Positions 35,393 to 53,477 of a stretch of DNA of 64,000 bases are shown here, one piece after another. The position numbers and the translations under genes are program-made. This stretch comes from Acanthochlamys bracteata (taxonomy: Eukaryota > Streptophyta > Magnoliopsida > Pandanales > Velloziaceae). The stretch's first letter is position 1. Each line of letters opens with the position of its first letter. The stretch is taken from assembly GCA_019914995.1 (NCBI GenBank), contig CM034133.1:2232001-2296000 (forward strand), in the 5' to 3' direction. Under the pieces are notes generated by a model that did not search any database, was not told the origin of the DNA, and saw nothing but the letters and a program-made list of their open reading frames with translations.

Positions 35393-37219
35393 AATAGTTA
35401 GGAATTAGGACGCGTAGACATCATGCTAGCTACATAAGATGGCTTAGAATTTGAGAAAAAGTAGACCCACACTTTTGACGAAATTGTTGATATTAATCGT
35501 CTTTAGCTCTTGCATGCATGCAAATGTATCATGTATCGTTGAACGTGATTCATAAAGAGAAAGTAACGTTGGGAACGTGGGATCGAATCAAAGTTTTCCT
35601 TCGAGGACTAAAACAAAAAACTACTATTCCCTTTTTAAATTTTGTTTGTTGTATTACTTAGATCGAATTTGTTGCGCCACCGATTAGTCGAGAGAGGTTT
35701 GTGGTAGCCATGCAGCGCCAGCCATGGCGATCGACTTGTGAAGCCTTTTTTATTTTTATCCGAACCAGTAGTCAAGCAGACCAATGTTCAGCTTTTTCCT
35801 TGCTCTGCTGTTAAATGTCAAACATGATTTTGGACTCACTAGATAGTAGTTGAGTTGATATTAATATTTGCTAATGATAGCCGCAAATTTGTTTTATCAG
35901 TCTAACAGACAAGGAAATACCTATCTGTTTGACCTAACAATTAATTAAGGACAACTGCTTCGTATTCTAACATTCTTTATTGTCAAGATATGATATTATT
36001 GTCTATTACGGCTATTAAATATCTGATCCGGGAGAAAGATCACATGAAACTGTTTACTACTCATTGCTGATACCTAAAACAAATTCACATCTGTATAATT
36101 AATCAAATTCTGATAAATCTTAATATCACGTTAATTGATTGATCAGAGCAGTAGCTATGTTTTCCTTATAATATTATAGAGAAGTGTCTTCTTATAACAT
36201 CTTGATGTGTTTGCTTCACAACATCCATTAGGCAAGTTTCTTCAAACCAATATTGGTAGCAGTATATTAGTTCAGTTAGTTGTTTTTCTTTTCTTACCTT
36301 TCTGGGAGAAGCATATAACTAAAGATGAGATCAGTCGGTTCTGTTGCTTTAATTACTAGGTGAAGACTTGTAGTGAATGCTGTCAATTCAAAACAGCTGT
36401 GTGATAATGATCATATCTTCTTTCCAACGCTTAGTTCAAGAAAAATTTTCCAAGTCTATGGAAGGAATACGATCACATACAGTTCAAAGCAAAACTTAAA
36501 AATGAGAGTGATTGCTATAGAGGCTAAGCTTTTTGACCTGTGTGAGATTCTTCATGACTCATGTTCACACCCTCTTTGAGGTGCTAATTTCTTCATCCCT
36601 AAGATAAAAAAAAAAAAAAAAAGATTTAATGATTGCTCCATTTGTCACCATATTTTACTCGGTTTCTCTCGAAGTCATATAAAAAAAGTTAAGTAATACA
36701 GCATGATGCTCTGGAATTGAACTTGCTATTTTTTGCCATGTTGCTTTGAAGTAGGTTCACTATCTTTTCTTCATTAATTGCATCAGGAAATCACTTACCC
36801 AAAAAAATTTCTGCAATAAATTAAGCCGAATTTAGCTCTTATTGCACATGTAATTGAGCCTGAGCAAGTGGAAGATTTAGCAACTAAAACTAGTTAATCA
36901 CTAGCAAATGTTGAAGTTCATGGTTTGGTTTCATTAGGAAATTATATAACATCAAATTAACAGGTATCATCAAAAAAAAAAAAAAAGAAAACTTCAATAG
37001 CTTAGCGGTTAGATTATTCAATCAGCTAATGACAATCCGTGTCAAGTTGGTGCTCATGCAGCTGGCCCTCACAGTACCTACTTTTGACAAATGAATCCTA
37101 ATTGCTGCAATGGGGCCAACAGAACAATGAGAACATTCAAAACTCAAAACTACCTATATATACCAGTAGCTAGCTTCATGCATAATCATCTCATATTCAT
37201 CTCTAGTACTGTTGATCAA
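35393..37219. other. Upstream region of the first peroxidase gene
   Basis: No gene is supported. Poly-A runs lie near 36607-36622 and 36972-36985. A TATA-like ctatatatacc lies at about 37154, 66 bp before the peroxidase ATG, and would fit its core promoter. A tRNA-like phrase (gcttagcggttag, near 37000) may be a SINE scrap. Confidence 0.45.
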
Positions 37220-39126
<1,907 letters not shown>

Positions 39127-40251
39127 GCATAAATTGGAACTATTTTCTCTACTTAAGAACGAATTAGCTGGTTATTTTTATTATTATATTCAAGTTTGAG
39201 GATATTCTAAATGTTACGAGAATGTTATTATTAGGCAATTGGTTTCATCAACTAAGCCGGTGATGAACCTTTAGATAGAGTATAAAAGTTGACTTTTTAT
39301 ACTTTTATCAACTGTTATTATTGGCTTAATTAACTCTTAAAGATCTATAGTTTTATATTGCTGATTGCAATCAAGCTATGAATCATGAATTTAGTTATCT
39401 AGTCTCTGATTCTCTAAGTAGAGCTAGAGGTAGATATGTGTATCAATATTTAGCAATCAATATATTAGCTCATTTGCGGGAGGAAAACAAATTAAAAAGA
39501 AAACCGATAATGATTAACAATTTTCATGTGGCTTATGAAGTTATGAGGTGGCCTTGCATAAAGTGTTTAAATGACAACATGTTAACGTGGCTTGTTGGCT
39601 ACCTATTTGGAAATAAATTGTGCTTGTAGTAGATGACTATGATCATTATACTTTATGAATAAGAACTCTTTGACTAGAAACCATTTAAATAACACAATCA
39701 TTTAAAGGACAATTTGTGTAGCATATATGAAAAGAAATTGAATTAAAAAAAGTAACAGTAAATTTTACGTAAAATTTTTTATATTTTTTAAATTTTAAAA
39801 CTTTTGTAGTATAATAAAATATTTGTTGAGAAATATGAATAAAAAAATTAATGTAAAATAAGTACCCCAAACTATGACATATTTTCATTTGGAAACCCAA
39901 AAGTTACTCAAGCTGGATTGGGCTAAAAGTTTACAACAATGGCCATTTCTATAAGGCTTTAACAGTGAGCCAATAAACCTTGGGCTCGCCGCTCCGGTCT
40001 TATCTCAGGCTGGACCACTGTAAGCGAAATGTTTTGTGCAGTAATTTGATGTACAATGTAGTTAACTTATGATAAACAGCTCCAAACAAACTGCTATAGA
40101 AGAATGAATATCAACAGAAAAAGCATAACACGACAAACTTGTACACGATATAACTTGAAACCTTTGCGAGTATGTGAGTGTTTACAATCAAACTAAACAA
40201 ACCATGCAACAAAGAACCAATATCAAATCTTTTTTTAAGCAAACAAATTCT
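39127..40251. other. Convergent spacer between the first and second peroxidase genes
   Basis: The two genes are tail-to-tail here. The region holds their 3' flanks and an AT-rich patch at 39735-39870 loosely resembling the short MITE family. No gene is supported. Confidence 0.45.
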
Positions 40252-41400
<1,149 letters not shown>

Positions 41401-43992
41401 GTAGATCATTATCAATGCTTGTATGAATTAAGATGTTTGTTTGTGTTTTGTGTTATTGCATAAAAATTTAGAAGTTAATCAATTATATCGGGGATTAAGT
41501 AGCTGTAGCTAGTTAGTTACTTGAGCAAGTATAAATGTACCAACACTGAATTGTTTTTTATATTTGAAGGCACACTGACCTTTGTTTAGAGATTATTTAT
41601 TAATCTAACAAACTTATTTTTTTTAAAACACATTTTAATATAAAATAAAAAAATTTAAAATAAATTATTTTTATAAAAATTTAATTTAAAAATTACTTTT
41701 AATACAGAATAAATATAAAATTTTATTATATTTAACATTTTAATTTTAATTTTTAAATTTATTTTTAAAAAATTGAGGTCCTTACTGAACCTAAAACGTA
41801 CTCGTCATGCACATGTGGTTTAGTGTCCGGGTTTAACACATGAATTATGGGTTTAATCAAGTGATGTCATTAGTTGGCGTTCAAGAAAAAACCTTGGACT
41901 TGGATTAATTAATATGGTTAAGTTGGAATCAATTAGCTCTGGAGCAAGTTATGTACAGAGCTTCTACATGACAAAGTGTCCTAATAGAAGAAACTAGTAA
42001 TGAAGATGAGTTTGGTTCAAGAAAAGATTTGAGTGACTCAAAAAACAAGTTAATTAACAATCTGCAATTATTTCTAGCCACTGGACGAGTTAGTACTTGG
42101 TGCTATGCAAATGATAGCTTTCAGCAATACACCTTCAAATTTCTGAATGTATTAGGAGGACGGTATCTAGACAAGCAGTGGTTCAGGAACAGACTCACTC
42201 AACAATAAAGGCCGCAATCATGAAATAAAAATTTTCTTCAAGACATATGTTAAAAGTTGTATATGGTTGGAGGGAAGAGTTGGATGATTCTCACCTTGAT
42301 TACTACTATGCTTTATTGATGTGCTTATCGGCGGCGAACTTGGTGTTGTTCTGCTGCTAGTGGGTATTACTACAAGGAAGAAAGCATAGAGAAGCTTCAA
42401 AAACAACAATAAGTGGAAGAGAAGTTTTAGAGATTTTTGTTCGTTAAATAAAGAGTGAATTACAGGAACATTTTAGCTAGTTGATTTTCTGAATCTTCTC
42501 TGCTAGCCTGCAAGTCTCCAACAGTTAAAAGTGTTACAGCGCAATTGTTGAACTTTCACCCACACAGACCAAACAAATGTTCGAGGCTTAAGAACTATGC
42601 AAGCACACCAAGATAAAAACAGCCCATGTATGTCTTCAAAATAACGGGTTAATCTTCATAGATGGGCTTATTGTTTTGGCCATATTGGCCTACTGTGATA
42701 GCTTGTTTCACATCATCAACTACATAGATTTTTTACAGGTAGATGCTTTACGAATTCAATACGCGTGAATTGATATGAAAAGCAATCCAAACGTATTTAA
42801 CTTTGCCAAGTCTATGATTGCACCCCAAAAAAGCTAGCTACCAGCTTCAGTAGGTGAACTGAACGTTCTATTTTATATAACAAAACTTCATAAGATATTA
42901 TATGTAATGCATGCTTAATGTTTGATTCAAATCTTAACTTTTTGTGCTTTGAACAAAAAACGCAGAAGGAAAGTTTTGAATGAGCGGTACAATTTTCTTT
43001 TGGGAAGACAGCTCATATGGTACTTCATATTCAAAAGTTTTGTACTTTGCATGCAAATTAGGCAATGCTACAAGATGAAGGAAAATTTGGCCATTTTATA
43101 GAGTCTGTGTCTTGGCTTTAACATGCACAAATTTCCAACATGATCATAACCAAGTCAAGGCCTACAGAAAAGGAAAAGGTCATCATAGTCGTTTCAAACT
43201 TTAATGTTACCTTGATTAATCACGTAGCTGCAACCACCCACTACAAATAGGAGTTGAATTATGATGTAATTTGGATTAGGTTTATCATAGACTTGCAAAT
43301 TTTTACTACTAGTATTATATTATGATGCTTTTGACTATAGCGAAGCTCCGTTAAGGTCCATCACTATGTAGCCGCCTTATTAATATTTATTTATAAAGTA
43401 ATTAAAAATCAAAATTTATTAGATTAATGCTACTTAAATACATACATAAAATCTACACCGGATCATAATTTCATATGTTTACATTAGGTGAAAATATACA
43501 CTTCATTATTTAACAGTTTCTGATCTATGCCTATGCCGTGTACGTCAACTAAATATCACATTCTTATCTCAACAACAATCCTTTTTAAGATAATATAGTA
43601 GTATTCTCTTACTGTTCTTGATCACTTTCCGCTTCTTAACTAACTTTGATTCTTTTATATTTCGACTAAAGTGGCTTTGACAAATCTCTAGTTATCATGT
43701 CTCTCACACAAGTCCTACGGCGGCCATTCAAACATGAAAGGCATGCATATGATAACACAATACTATAGATTTGTGTTGCTTTTCAAAGCCTATGAAATGT
43801 GAAAGCCACTTTTTTTCCATTGATTCTAACACAGAAGTCGCAGAAGTAGGTTTTATGTTACCTCCATAAAACTCAAATGCAGCTTCAGGAGTTGTGGAAA
43901 CTTTCCTATATATACCCCCAAGCATTGCTCACTTCATTCTCAAACATAGCTAGCTAAGGAAATTTGAGCATTGTACTTATACAAACTTAGCA
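41401..43992. other. Divergent intergenic region between the second and third peroxidase genes
   Basis: The genes face away from each other, so promoters lie at both edges. A TATA-like ctatatataccc lies at about 43908-43920, roughly 75 bp before the third peroxidase ATG. An AT-rich patch at 41600-41770 may be a decayed MITE. No gene is supported in the middle. Confidence 0.45.
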
Positions 43993-45250
<1,258 letters not shown>

Positions 45251-45364
45251 TCTGTGCCACTAATTAAAGTTGACACAACAGTAATAGTTAAAGTTGGAGT
45301 AAAGTTTTCTATGCACGTGTGTTTGAAATTTTAAGAATGAGCTTGTCCTAGTCTCAGGTTTTGC

Positions 45365-45408
45365 TTAATTAGTATAGCCGGAAGTGTTTAATTAGTATAG
45401 CCGGAATT
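45365..45408. repeat. Short tandem duplication in the peroxidase 3' flank
   Basis: The 19-bp unit ttaattagtatagccggaa occurs twice with a 3-bp spacer about 115 bp after the stop codon. It probably lies in the 3' UTR. Confidence 0.85.
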
Positions 45409-45769
45409 TAAGTTCTGGTTTTCAAAAGAATGTTAATGTTTAAGTTGGAGCTATTTCTTAGACTAATGATTGAGCTTCACTTTTCTTATGATGCTACTGT
45501 CGTATATTCGTTCTAAAACTTTCGGATCATAATTGTCAATTTCACAATTTACAGATTATAAAAGATGATATTTGAAATTTTAAAATATAGAGAAACTTTA
45601 CAAATATAAGAGTTTCTATACATTTTCTCAAGAAACAGAAAAAGTGTACATTTTTTAATTCAAATAAATTTATTGGGCCTGATTGGTATTCTATTTTTGG
45701 GGCTAAGATTTTAGTTAAGGGGCTTTTATGACTTTTAAGGTCCAATCCAGTCAGTTTACTCGCTCTTAT

Positions 45770-45890
45770 ACGCGATATATACGCGTTATCTCCGCGAGCA
45801 AACCTACGCGTATTCTTTACGCTTTCGGATCTCTCTCTCTCTATATATACGTCCCGCGATCCCCCGCTAGTTCTCTTTTTCCCGCCGGTG
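45770..45890 (+). promoter_or_regulatory. Compact promoter with CGCG boxes, TATA box and E2F site
   Basis: Five CGCG boxes lie within 90 bp: ACGCGA (45770), ACGCGT (45781), CCGCGA (45792), ACGCGT (45806) and CCGCGA (45854). The (A/C/G)CGCG(C/G/T) core is the known target of CAMTA calmodulin-binding factors. A CT tract leads into a TATA box (CTATATATAC, 45841-45850). TTTCCCGCC just downstream (about 45878-45888) is a perfect E2F consensus. Transcription would start around 45875-45885 and run rightward into the small gene. Confidence 0.6.
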
Positions 45891-46031
45891 TGATTCTTTC
45901 TCTCCGCAGACGCAATCGATCACAGCTTCTCCAAACCCAGAAGAATTTGGCGCGTTTCGATCCGATAATTCAATCGATTGTGGCGCCGGTGGCGAAGAAT
46001 CTCCAGGCTATCAACATTCCTGCTACCAACC

Positions 46032-49000
46032 ATGTCTGCGAACCTTCAACGGCCAGCGTCTCCCTTCTCTGCTTCGATCTGCTACCAGAGTTCGGTGCTT
46101 GTTGTCGAGGAACCAAACGAAGAGGTATTGAATCGTATTTCCGTGCGTTTACTTCTAGTTAATTGTTGCATCTGGCGATCTGTGATGTTGGACGATCACG
46201 TTCTACAAGTAAAGGTAGTCTTAAAGCAAATTCTATGTATTGTTTCTGAAAATGTTGTTGTTCTCTTTGGTTGCATTGAAATTTCTTGAGCTATTGAGGT
46301 TTAAATGAACTGATTGTGCAACATTGAGATCTATTTTTATTGTTTTAGTTAATTTTGTGGAATTTCTCTTTGAACTTCTTGTCAGGTTCTCTTTGCTACA
46401 AAGCAATTCTTTTAAAAATATTTTCCCAACAGATTGATCACCTCCTTATTGATCTTTTCTTTCAGATATACATAATCCGTTTCTGTTCATTTTGATTTGC
46501 AAACTTAGTTAATTATTCAATCATCAAAATGTTTTTATGTATTTTTGTGGAGAGAATCTCCTTTAGTTGCAAGATCTTGTTTTGAATATTCTGTTTACTT
46601 AATGGAGTACACTCTACTGATTTTAGACTGAAACAGATGCGAAGATTTGGCATTGTTATTATTAAAGAGGAGCATGTGATTTTGTGGGTTTTGTATGTAA
46701 TCATTGAAAATAATGCTATGACCTGTGTTTCTTGCAACATGTGTTTGTAGACGGATATCTACTGTCAATACTTTACTGTTTTTTATCTCTTTTTAGTTAT
46801 TAAAGCGTTTTGATGGATACATAACATGTATGCTGTTTAATCCAGTGGTAATAAATTAAGGGTGTTTGATATGTTGAGATTTCCTCTTTTCCTACTTGAT
46901 TGGTGATGTATGTTTCCCCATTGTAATTTCTGTTTTGGTCTTCCGAAATTTAACAAGCCTGTATATTTGTTTATAGATACTTTTTGACCTTCACCTTTTG
47001 TGTTGTGCGGTACCTTTTTTGGCAATTTGTTTTAGTTTATTTCGTCTTTATTTGTTTAGAACGTGATAACCTTTGAGATCAAGTTTTAAGTGGAAACGTT
47101 TGGGTACAATTCTACTCTGCAAGAATGCTGCACCCTGGGAATATCCTAAACTAGTTGGGTACAAATAAGGCATGCATATCTGATTGAGTGACATAAAAAT
47201 GGGATCTTAGGGGCTTTGATTATCGCTACCGAAGGGTATTGGATAAATCTCTAGGATCTATAGTTTTATATAGTTTTTATTTTGCTCTATTTGATCTTTA
47301 AATGAAATTTTCTTTCTTCTGCCATGATTTATTTTGTGAAGTATGAAACTTTGTCTTGTTTTATAAAGGTAGCATTGACTTGCTTGTTATTCATATTGTG
47401 ACAAGAACCCAAAAGAATGCAAGTATTTTCATCTTTTGTTGGTCTTTAAGAGTTTACAAATTTTATAAGAAACCTTTTGGCTGTTTATGGTTGTTAGTTT
47501 TTAGTTGGTTCTGCTCTCTACAGTTTCTCAAAAAAAGCAATATGGTCTGATATCTTGTATAATTTTTGGGACCTTCTTCTAAGTCGGTTTTTAGAATTGT
47601 GCCTTTGGACATATGGGCAGTACTGACAAGTTGGATTTTGTGCAGTTAACATTTGTGGATTGGATGGGGCATTCCGATCATCAGCTGTTCCGGTTTATCC
47701 CCAAACGAAAAACTCTTGGTTTTTATACAAACAGGAAAATGAAAGCCTTTCGTGTTTCTTTTTGTACTCTCTCTTTTTGTTTCTTAAATAAAAGAATGAA
47801 AAAGGCTTTTACCAATGTCTTGTGCAAATCATATTTATTGGATTTTTATACTTGATTTCTGTGTGCTCTATGCAGCTTCTTTTCAATTCATTATTTTTGG
47901 ATATGAGTGATATCATCGGTACTCTTTGGTGCACCTCTTTGTGTATGCTTTGTTTTAGTGTTCGGCTTTAGGATGAGCTTTTGAAAATGAGTGGTGGATT
48001 TGAAAAAAGTATACATAAGTAGGTATGCAAGGGTATGTTGAATAGCTTGGAGATCAGGTTGACTTTCTTACATTGAACCTAATACTGATTGATGAGTAAA
48101 GTTGTTGCGTTGCACCGTTAAATATTTGGATAGCATCAACTTGAATTTTGCAAGTTCTGCAGTCAGAGGGTGAAAAGCCAGATCTAAGTGTGTATTGGGC
48201 TAGTTTGTAAGTCTTTGGATGTTTACGCCGTTTGTTCTTTTTATGAGTTTTATACTGTATGTTGTCAAATGTTGTGATCAAGGAACCTGGCCACCTTTTA
48301 TCTCTCAATTTTCTTTTTCTATTAGAGAGGTTGGATGTGCTGATATCTTTTATGAGTTTACTGGAATAACGTTACATGTTTGGGTGTATATGTAATGGAC
48401 CCCAAAAAATGAAAATGCAAAACATTAAGGTGTTCCTGCTATCTTCACAGATGGGGATATCCATACTGTTATTTGTATCATTATCTATATTAAAAAAGTT
48501 ATCTGTGTATAGCCTTTTGTCAGATTTGTTTGATTCTTGTGTTTTTTCCCTGGCCAAGTCTTTTGATTTCCCAGGAGCATCCCATAAATAGGTATTGTTC
48601 CCTAATCAGTTTCGGATCTCTATATTTCATAAAATATCTGGTGCTCCAAACATCCTTTTAGTGCTGGTATATGTATAAATTGCAATATTGTAAAGGTCTT
48701 TCACTGTTTAGCCTTTTACTGTTTAGTTTTTAATATTGTCCTAAGTAAACTGGAGGGGAATCCTCATACCAATTGTTGCAGATGTTTTACGTAATGTTTC
48801 TAGCATTCGTGTTCAATCTCTTGACGAAACCATATTATGATGTTTGATCTATTTTACCTTTTTACCTTTCTATTTGTCTTTTTCGTTTTCCTCCTATCTT
48901 CAACTTTGACTGTGTTTTAGTTTAATCTTCTGACATGCAGTTTTCTGGGAAATTCTTATGGAAGTTGTAACTTCAGTCCATCTTCCAGAAAGGGTCTTCC

Positions 49001-50401
49001 TCGTTGACTGGTTTGTCAAAATAAGTTTCGCCACTAATTTAACAAGGATCTCTTTTCTGTTAAACGTATTTACTCCATAACATTGCTGCATTCCAAGTAA
49101 AGTTGATTTTGCGTAAGGGTCTTCCCAATCTGGACTTGTGAAAGATGTATCGTTGTCAATAGCACTTTCTTGACAGATATAGGTTAGGCTTTTTCAGAAT
49201 AGGATTTACCTGTAGATGTTTGCCAGCTTTTCTGGGCAACCATTTTCATTTGAATGGAACCGCCAAATGTTACTGCTTGAATCAGTTAACTACAAATTGA
49301 ATAAGCTTCATTTAGACTGTAGTTTGGATGTTTCCTGTGCCTGCATGACAGGATCATCATACTCCTTGAGCTTGTTGCAGGTATGGGACTTATGGGTTTC
49401 CATGGAACTGGAAATTTGGTATATGCACAATGCGATCATCCATGAGGATAACGATGAACTCTGGACCATGAATGACAAGGTTTTGGACCACACATGACAG
49501 ATCAATTCTGTTTTCTTTGATATAGTATTTTCTTTGAAATACTTGTTGTTAACTAATAACAAATGTTTGTTTGTGTCAAAAAAACACAAAGATGGCCCAT
49601 TGACTTCCTCGACTGAAGGTTACTATTGGGTATAGAAATTTATTTTTCTGGTTCTGGGACTTCCAAAATGAGCGAAGTCTGATTAACAGGGAGTTGCTTT
49701 TTTTAAAGGGAACAGCAATGGTTCCTTAGGCACCAAATATCGGTCAAACAAAAATAGGTGGGCTTTTCTTATTACTCCTTTTAATTTACTTATCTGTTCA
49801 AATGATTAAGGAAACCTGTTTGCATCCTAATATGTCCATGTTGTCATAGTATCGAGATGATTCTGTTAATCCTAGTCATGACTGAGTTAAGGCTGTGCAC
49901 TTGGCAGAGTTGGAATCTGCTTGGGGATACCAAATTAACTTGCAAGTTCAACTTTCAAGGCTAAGCATCTTCTAGTTAATATGTGATGTTTGCACAGAAT
50001 AACTAAATCATTCTAAAATCCATAGGTAATGATCAGCTCAGTTCCTGTGATATACTGATAGTAGCTTAACATGTACAACTTAATCGCATAGTTCTTTATA
50101 GTTAAACGTTTTCAGACTTGGTTGACAATACTTGCTTCTATTGTTATTAGATCTGTAAGTGATCCTAAAGCATGTAGATATTGACATATTATTCATGCTG
50201 GATGACTTTCCATAACTTTTGGAGCTAAATATGTGCCTAATGTCTGGGCACACAATAATGTTTCTATTACAACGTTTTCTTTCCTGTCCAGCTTCTGTAG
50301 AATTTTTGATCAGATTTTTACATGTACATACATTTCTATCTTTTTACAAGTTCATTCATGTTTTGCAGGATGAGACTGGAGACAGGTGTTCATCTTCCTG
50401 A
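46032..50401 (+). CDS. Unrecognised small gene with very long intron(s)
   Basis: The first coding exon (46032-46124) reads MSANLQRPASPFSASICYQS and ends VLVVEEPNEE at a clean donor GAG|GTATTG. The best terminal exon I can find is 50369-50401 (acceptor ttttgcag, residues DETGDRCSSS, stop), which joins in phase and would give 41 residues. An optional internal exon at 49381-49479 (VWDLWVSMELEIWYMHNAII, with a weak donor AAG|GTTTTG) also fits in phase. The leader carries a strong promoter, which makes transcription likely, but the exon structure is uncertain and the product unknown. It could instead be a non-coding RNA with a chance ORF. The intron of more than 3 kb has normal T-rich intron composition. 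Confidence 0.35.
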
Positions 50402-51066
50402 TCATCTTCGTATGCCGTTTAGACTACATGGTAATGACTTAAACATCGTTTTGCTTCAAATTAACCCTTCTAGATAGTAGTACTTAAGTCAAACAAGATA
50501 TTGTGATACAGAGAGACTCGTCTGCCTCTTCCTCCATTGAATATAATGTTAGACATACAGTAACCTCTGTATCAATCAACTCTCAGCAGTAATTAACACT
50601 CTGGCTACTGTTTGAGAGTTTCGGAACTAGGCTTGCTTGTGCTAGTAGTTCAAGATATTGACCGTGCATGAATGTGCTAAAGAAAGCTGCAATACTACAT
50701 TGAAACAACAGCCTATACTTGACTCAAAGTCGACATCTGTGGAGATAGTGCACAATTCAAGCAAACAGTTTCCAAACTGGCTTATACACAAGAAATAAAA
50801 GAAACAGTACTATTTTTTTCCCATATCTGGTATGTCTTGTCTTCAACTTCTTCATTGATCAGCTTGTGCCAATCACTTCTTGAAGGTTTCTTGACCGGAG
50901 AAAAGAAAACTACTCTCCATCTCTTCAATTCTTCTCATCTAATTCTCTTTGTTTCTCTTTTCCTCAGGAGCATGCTTACTTGATATAATGTTAGCAGTGG
51001 GTAAGAAAATAATACAACAGAGTAATACTATGAGTTTCTTCTAAAGTCGCTTGGAGATGGTATCTT
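50402..51066. other. 3' flank of the small gene
   Basis: No coding sequence is supported. It probably contains the 3' UTR of the small transcript. Confidence 0.4.
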
Positions 51067-51312
51067 GGGGGTGTTTTGGATTGCTTATGAAATAAAATTT
51101 TTTTAAAACGGAGAATATTTTTATTCTTTTTGAAAAATAAGTTTTATTTTTTTATTTTTAAAAAAATAATAAAATTATGTAATAAAAAAATTTTATTACG
51201 TAAATTTTTTTTTATATTTTTTAAATTTTTAAATAATTTTTTTAAATATTTATAAAATATGTATTAAAAAATTAAAAAATAGCTTATGAAATGCTATAGC
51301 AAACGCGCTCCT
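51067..51312. mobile_element. Tourist-like MITE (copy C)
   Basis: The left end gggggtgttttggattgctt and the right end agcaaacgcgctcc pair partly. The core shows the family strings (aataataaaattatgtaata, ttttattacgtaaattt, ttataaaatatgtattaaaa). A second copy follows after only 48 bp. Confidence 0.75.
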
Positions 51313-51360
51313 TGCGATATGGGCAACCACATAATTTGAAGGGATTCATTAAAGAATTAG

Positions 51361-51619
51361 AGGGCGTTTGGAATTGCTTATGAAATGAAATTTTTGTGAA
51401 ATAAAAAATATTTTTGTCCATTTTGAAAAACAAACTCTATTTTTTTTTATTTCAAAAAAATTAATAAAAATATGTAATAAAAAGATCTCACTTCGAAAAT
51501 TTTTCTACACTTTCTAAATTTTTAAATAAATTTTTTATATATTTATAAAATATATATTAAAAAACGTAAAATAAAGAATTGAAAAATTTTATTTAAAAAA
51601 AAGCTGAACTAAACGGCTC
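51361..51619. mobile_element. Tourist-like MITE (copy D), adjacent to copy C
   Basis: The left end agggcgtttggaattgctt and the reverse complement of the right end, gagccgtttagttcagctt, form an imperfect inverted repeat. The core matches copies B and C. It is in the same orientation as copy C. Confidence 0.75.
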
Positions 51620-53477
51620 AGGAGATGGTGAGATACCGCAGTGAAAAATAGACTTTATACAGGACTTGTACGAGCCTTTTTGTTTGCGTACTATGATTAG
51701 ACATATTTTACGGGATGTGAAAGTCAAAAGAGGGTAAAAATCTTCTACGGGAAAGGTTATTATGCGCTAACCCGGCGCAACACCTCTCCAAGTGCCGGAG
51801 CAAAACAATCTTTATAAAAAATTACAATTACTATCACAATTCTGTCTTTAACTTTTAAGGCTAGTTTTATAAATTTTCTTCTGTTTGCCACTGTTATAAT
51901 TTATCAATTTTCAAAGGACAGTTCTAATTTGGAGAGTAGACATTTTTCTTATCAAATATCAAAGTAAAAGTTATGTGGATGTGGTTTATCTGGGCCAATT
52001 CACTTTTGAATGGGCTGGGACATTTTTAACTTATAATCTTACACCTTTGGGCTTAAGGCGTTATCCAGTCTGTTTCCTTCGTATGGAGCAAACATTTTTT
52101 ATTAATAGTTATAGTATGAATTAATAATTACATCTTTTAATTGATGTGCGATTTTACATCGGAATGACGGCTTTTTTTACTTATAAATATTGATCACTTA
52201 TAATTGAGATTTAAGATGATGGTATATTTGTAAATAAGCAATCGTTAGTAATTATTAAAATTTTAGGATACGTCAATATTATACAAAATTGGAGGCTCGA
52301 AAAAGTTTGATTTGAGATCGGGACGACGATTGGGTTAAACATATAGATGTCGATCACATAATGAGTTATTTAGTTTTGTCTATTTTCACTCTTCGTTCAT
52401 GGATGCCTTTATCTTTTCTAGGATTGATTGAGAGACTCTACCGACAAAGAAAGTAAAGTAAATGGGTTGGTAGTAGCAGTACTATGATCAGCATAGTTGA
52501 CGAGATTCTTCTAATTGCTTTTCTTAATTCGCTTTATTAATCAGTGTTCTAAGCTCAGCTAGAAATACCAGTAAAGATGACAATGACTTTAAAGCTCTTG
52601 ATTCTTGATCAAATTCATAAGCCAACAAACCTGCTTTTCAAAAGCTAGCTTTGTTGGTCCCGTTTGTATTATCATCAGATGATGTATCTTAGGAAACAAA
52701 AGTAATAGTCATTTGTTGGGTATAAAAAGGATTTAAATTACGAGACGTTTAAAGTAGTTATAAAATAAATTTTATTTAAAACTAAAAAATAATTTAATGA
52801 TTTGTATTTTAATTTAAAAATAAAAATTATATATATATAAACTATATAATATAATATTTTTAAAATTGTAAAAAATAATAAAAAGTTTATTAAAATACGT
52901 AATTATTTATTTGAAAGATAAATAGTTGAAAATTTTTTTCAAATATTTTATTAATTTTACGTCGAATAAAAATAAATTGAGAAAAAAATTAAATACTCTT
53001 CTTAAGAAATAGTGTAAGGTGTGTGTACGATGGTACTTATAATTATATTTTCAATCAAAATTTTACAATATTTTAGAATTCAAAAAAATACATGTAAATG
53101 ATATATCTTACTATATCTAATTTATTCTTTTAAACAAGAAACTAATTTATTTTCAAAATTAAGATAAATTTTGTTAAAAAAACTTTTAATTTTAAACGTT
53201 CGCAAAAGAAGCGCAACATCTTGCAATTCCGCCGACAATGTAGTAAATGCTCATCAGTTCAAGCAGCTCTATGGTTTTCGTTTCCGGTCCCCAATGTCTC
53301 CTCCTCATTCAAGCAGCTCCGATATCATCTCTTCTAAACAACACCATCAAATCATTCAATTTTTGATTGCAGAATGATTTGTTCTTATCGGAAGCAGGCG
53401 TTATTTTTCATTCAATTATAGCTAACCTTTGTTGATTAAAAAAAATCTTCTTTATATTTGAACTATCAGAACATTTT
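51620..53477. other. AT-rich spacer
   Basis: No gene is supported. A further AT-rich patch at 52735-52930 resembles the MITE core but lacks clear ends. Confidence 0.45.

Noticed and set aside
36985-37080. tRNA-like phrase gcttagcggttag suggesting a tRNA gene or SINE
   Set aside because: No matching B-box with the right spacing, no cloverleaf and no poly-A tail next to it; at best a SINE scrap.
42218-42409. Minus-strand frame with a hydrophobic start resembling a small secreted peptide (LLYAFFLVVIP...)
   Set aside because: The frame has no ATG near its start, only TTG, and there is no CLE, IDA or CEP-type terminal motif.
45728-46162. 144-codon frame through the small gene's promoter and first exon
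   Set aside because: It begins upstream of the TATA box and E2F site, so it could not be translated from the inferred transcript.
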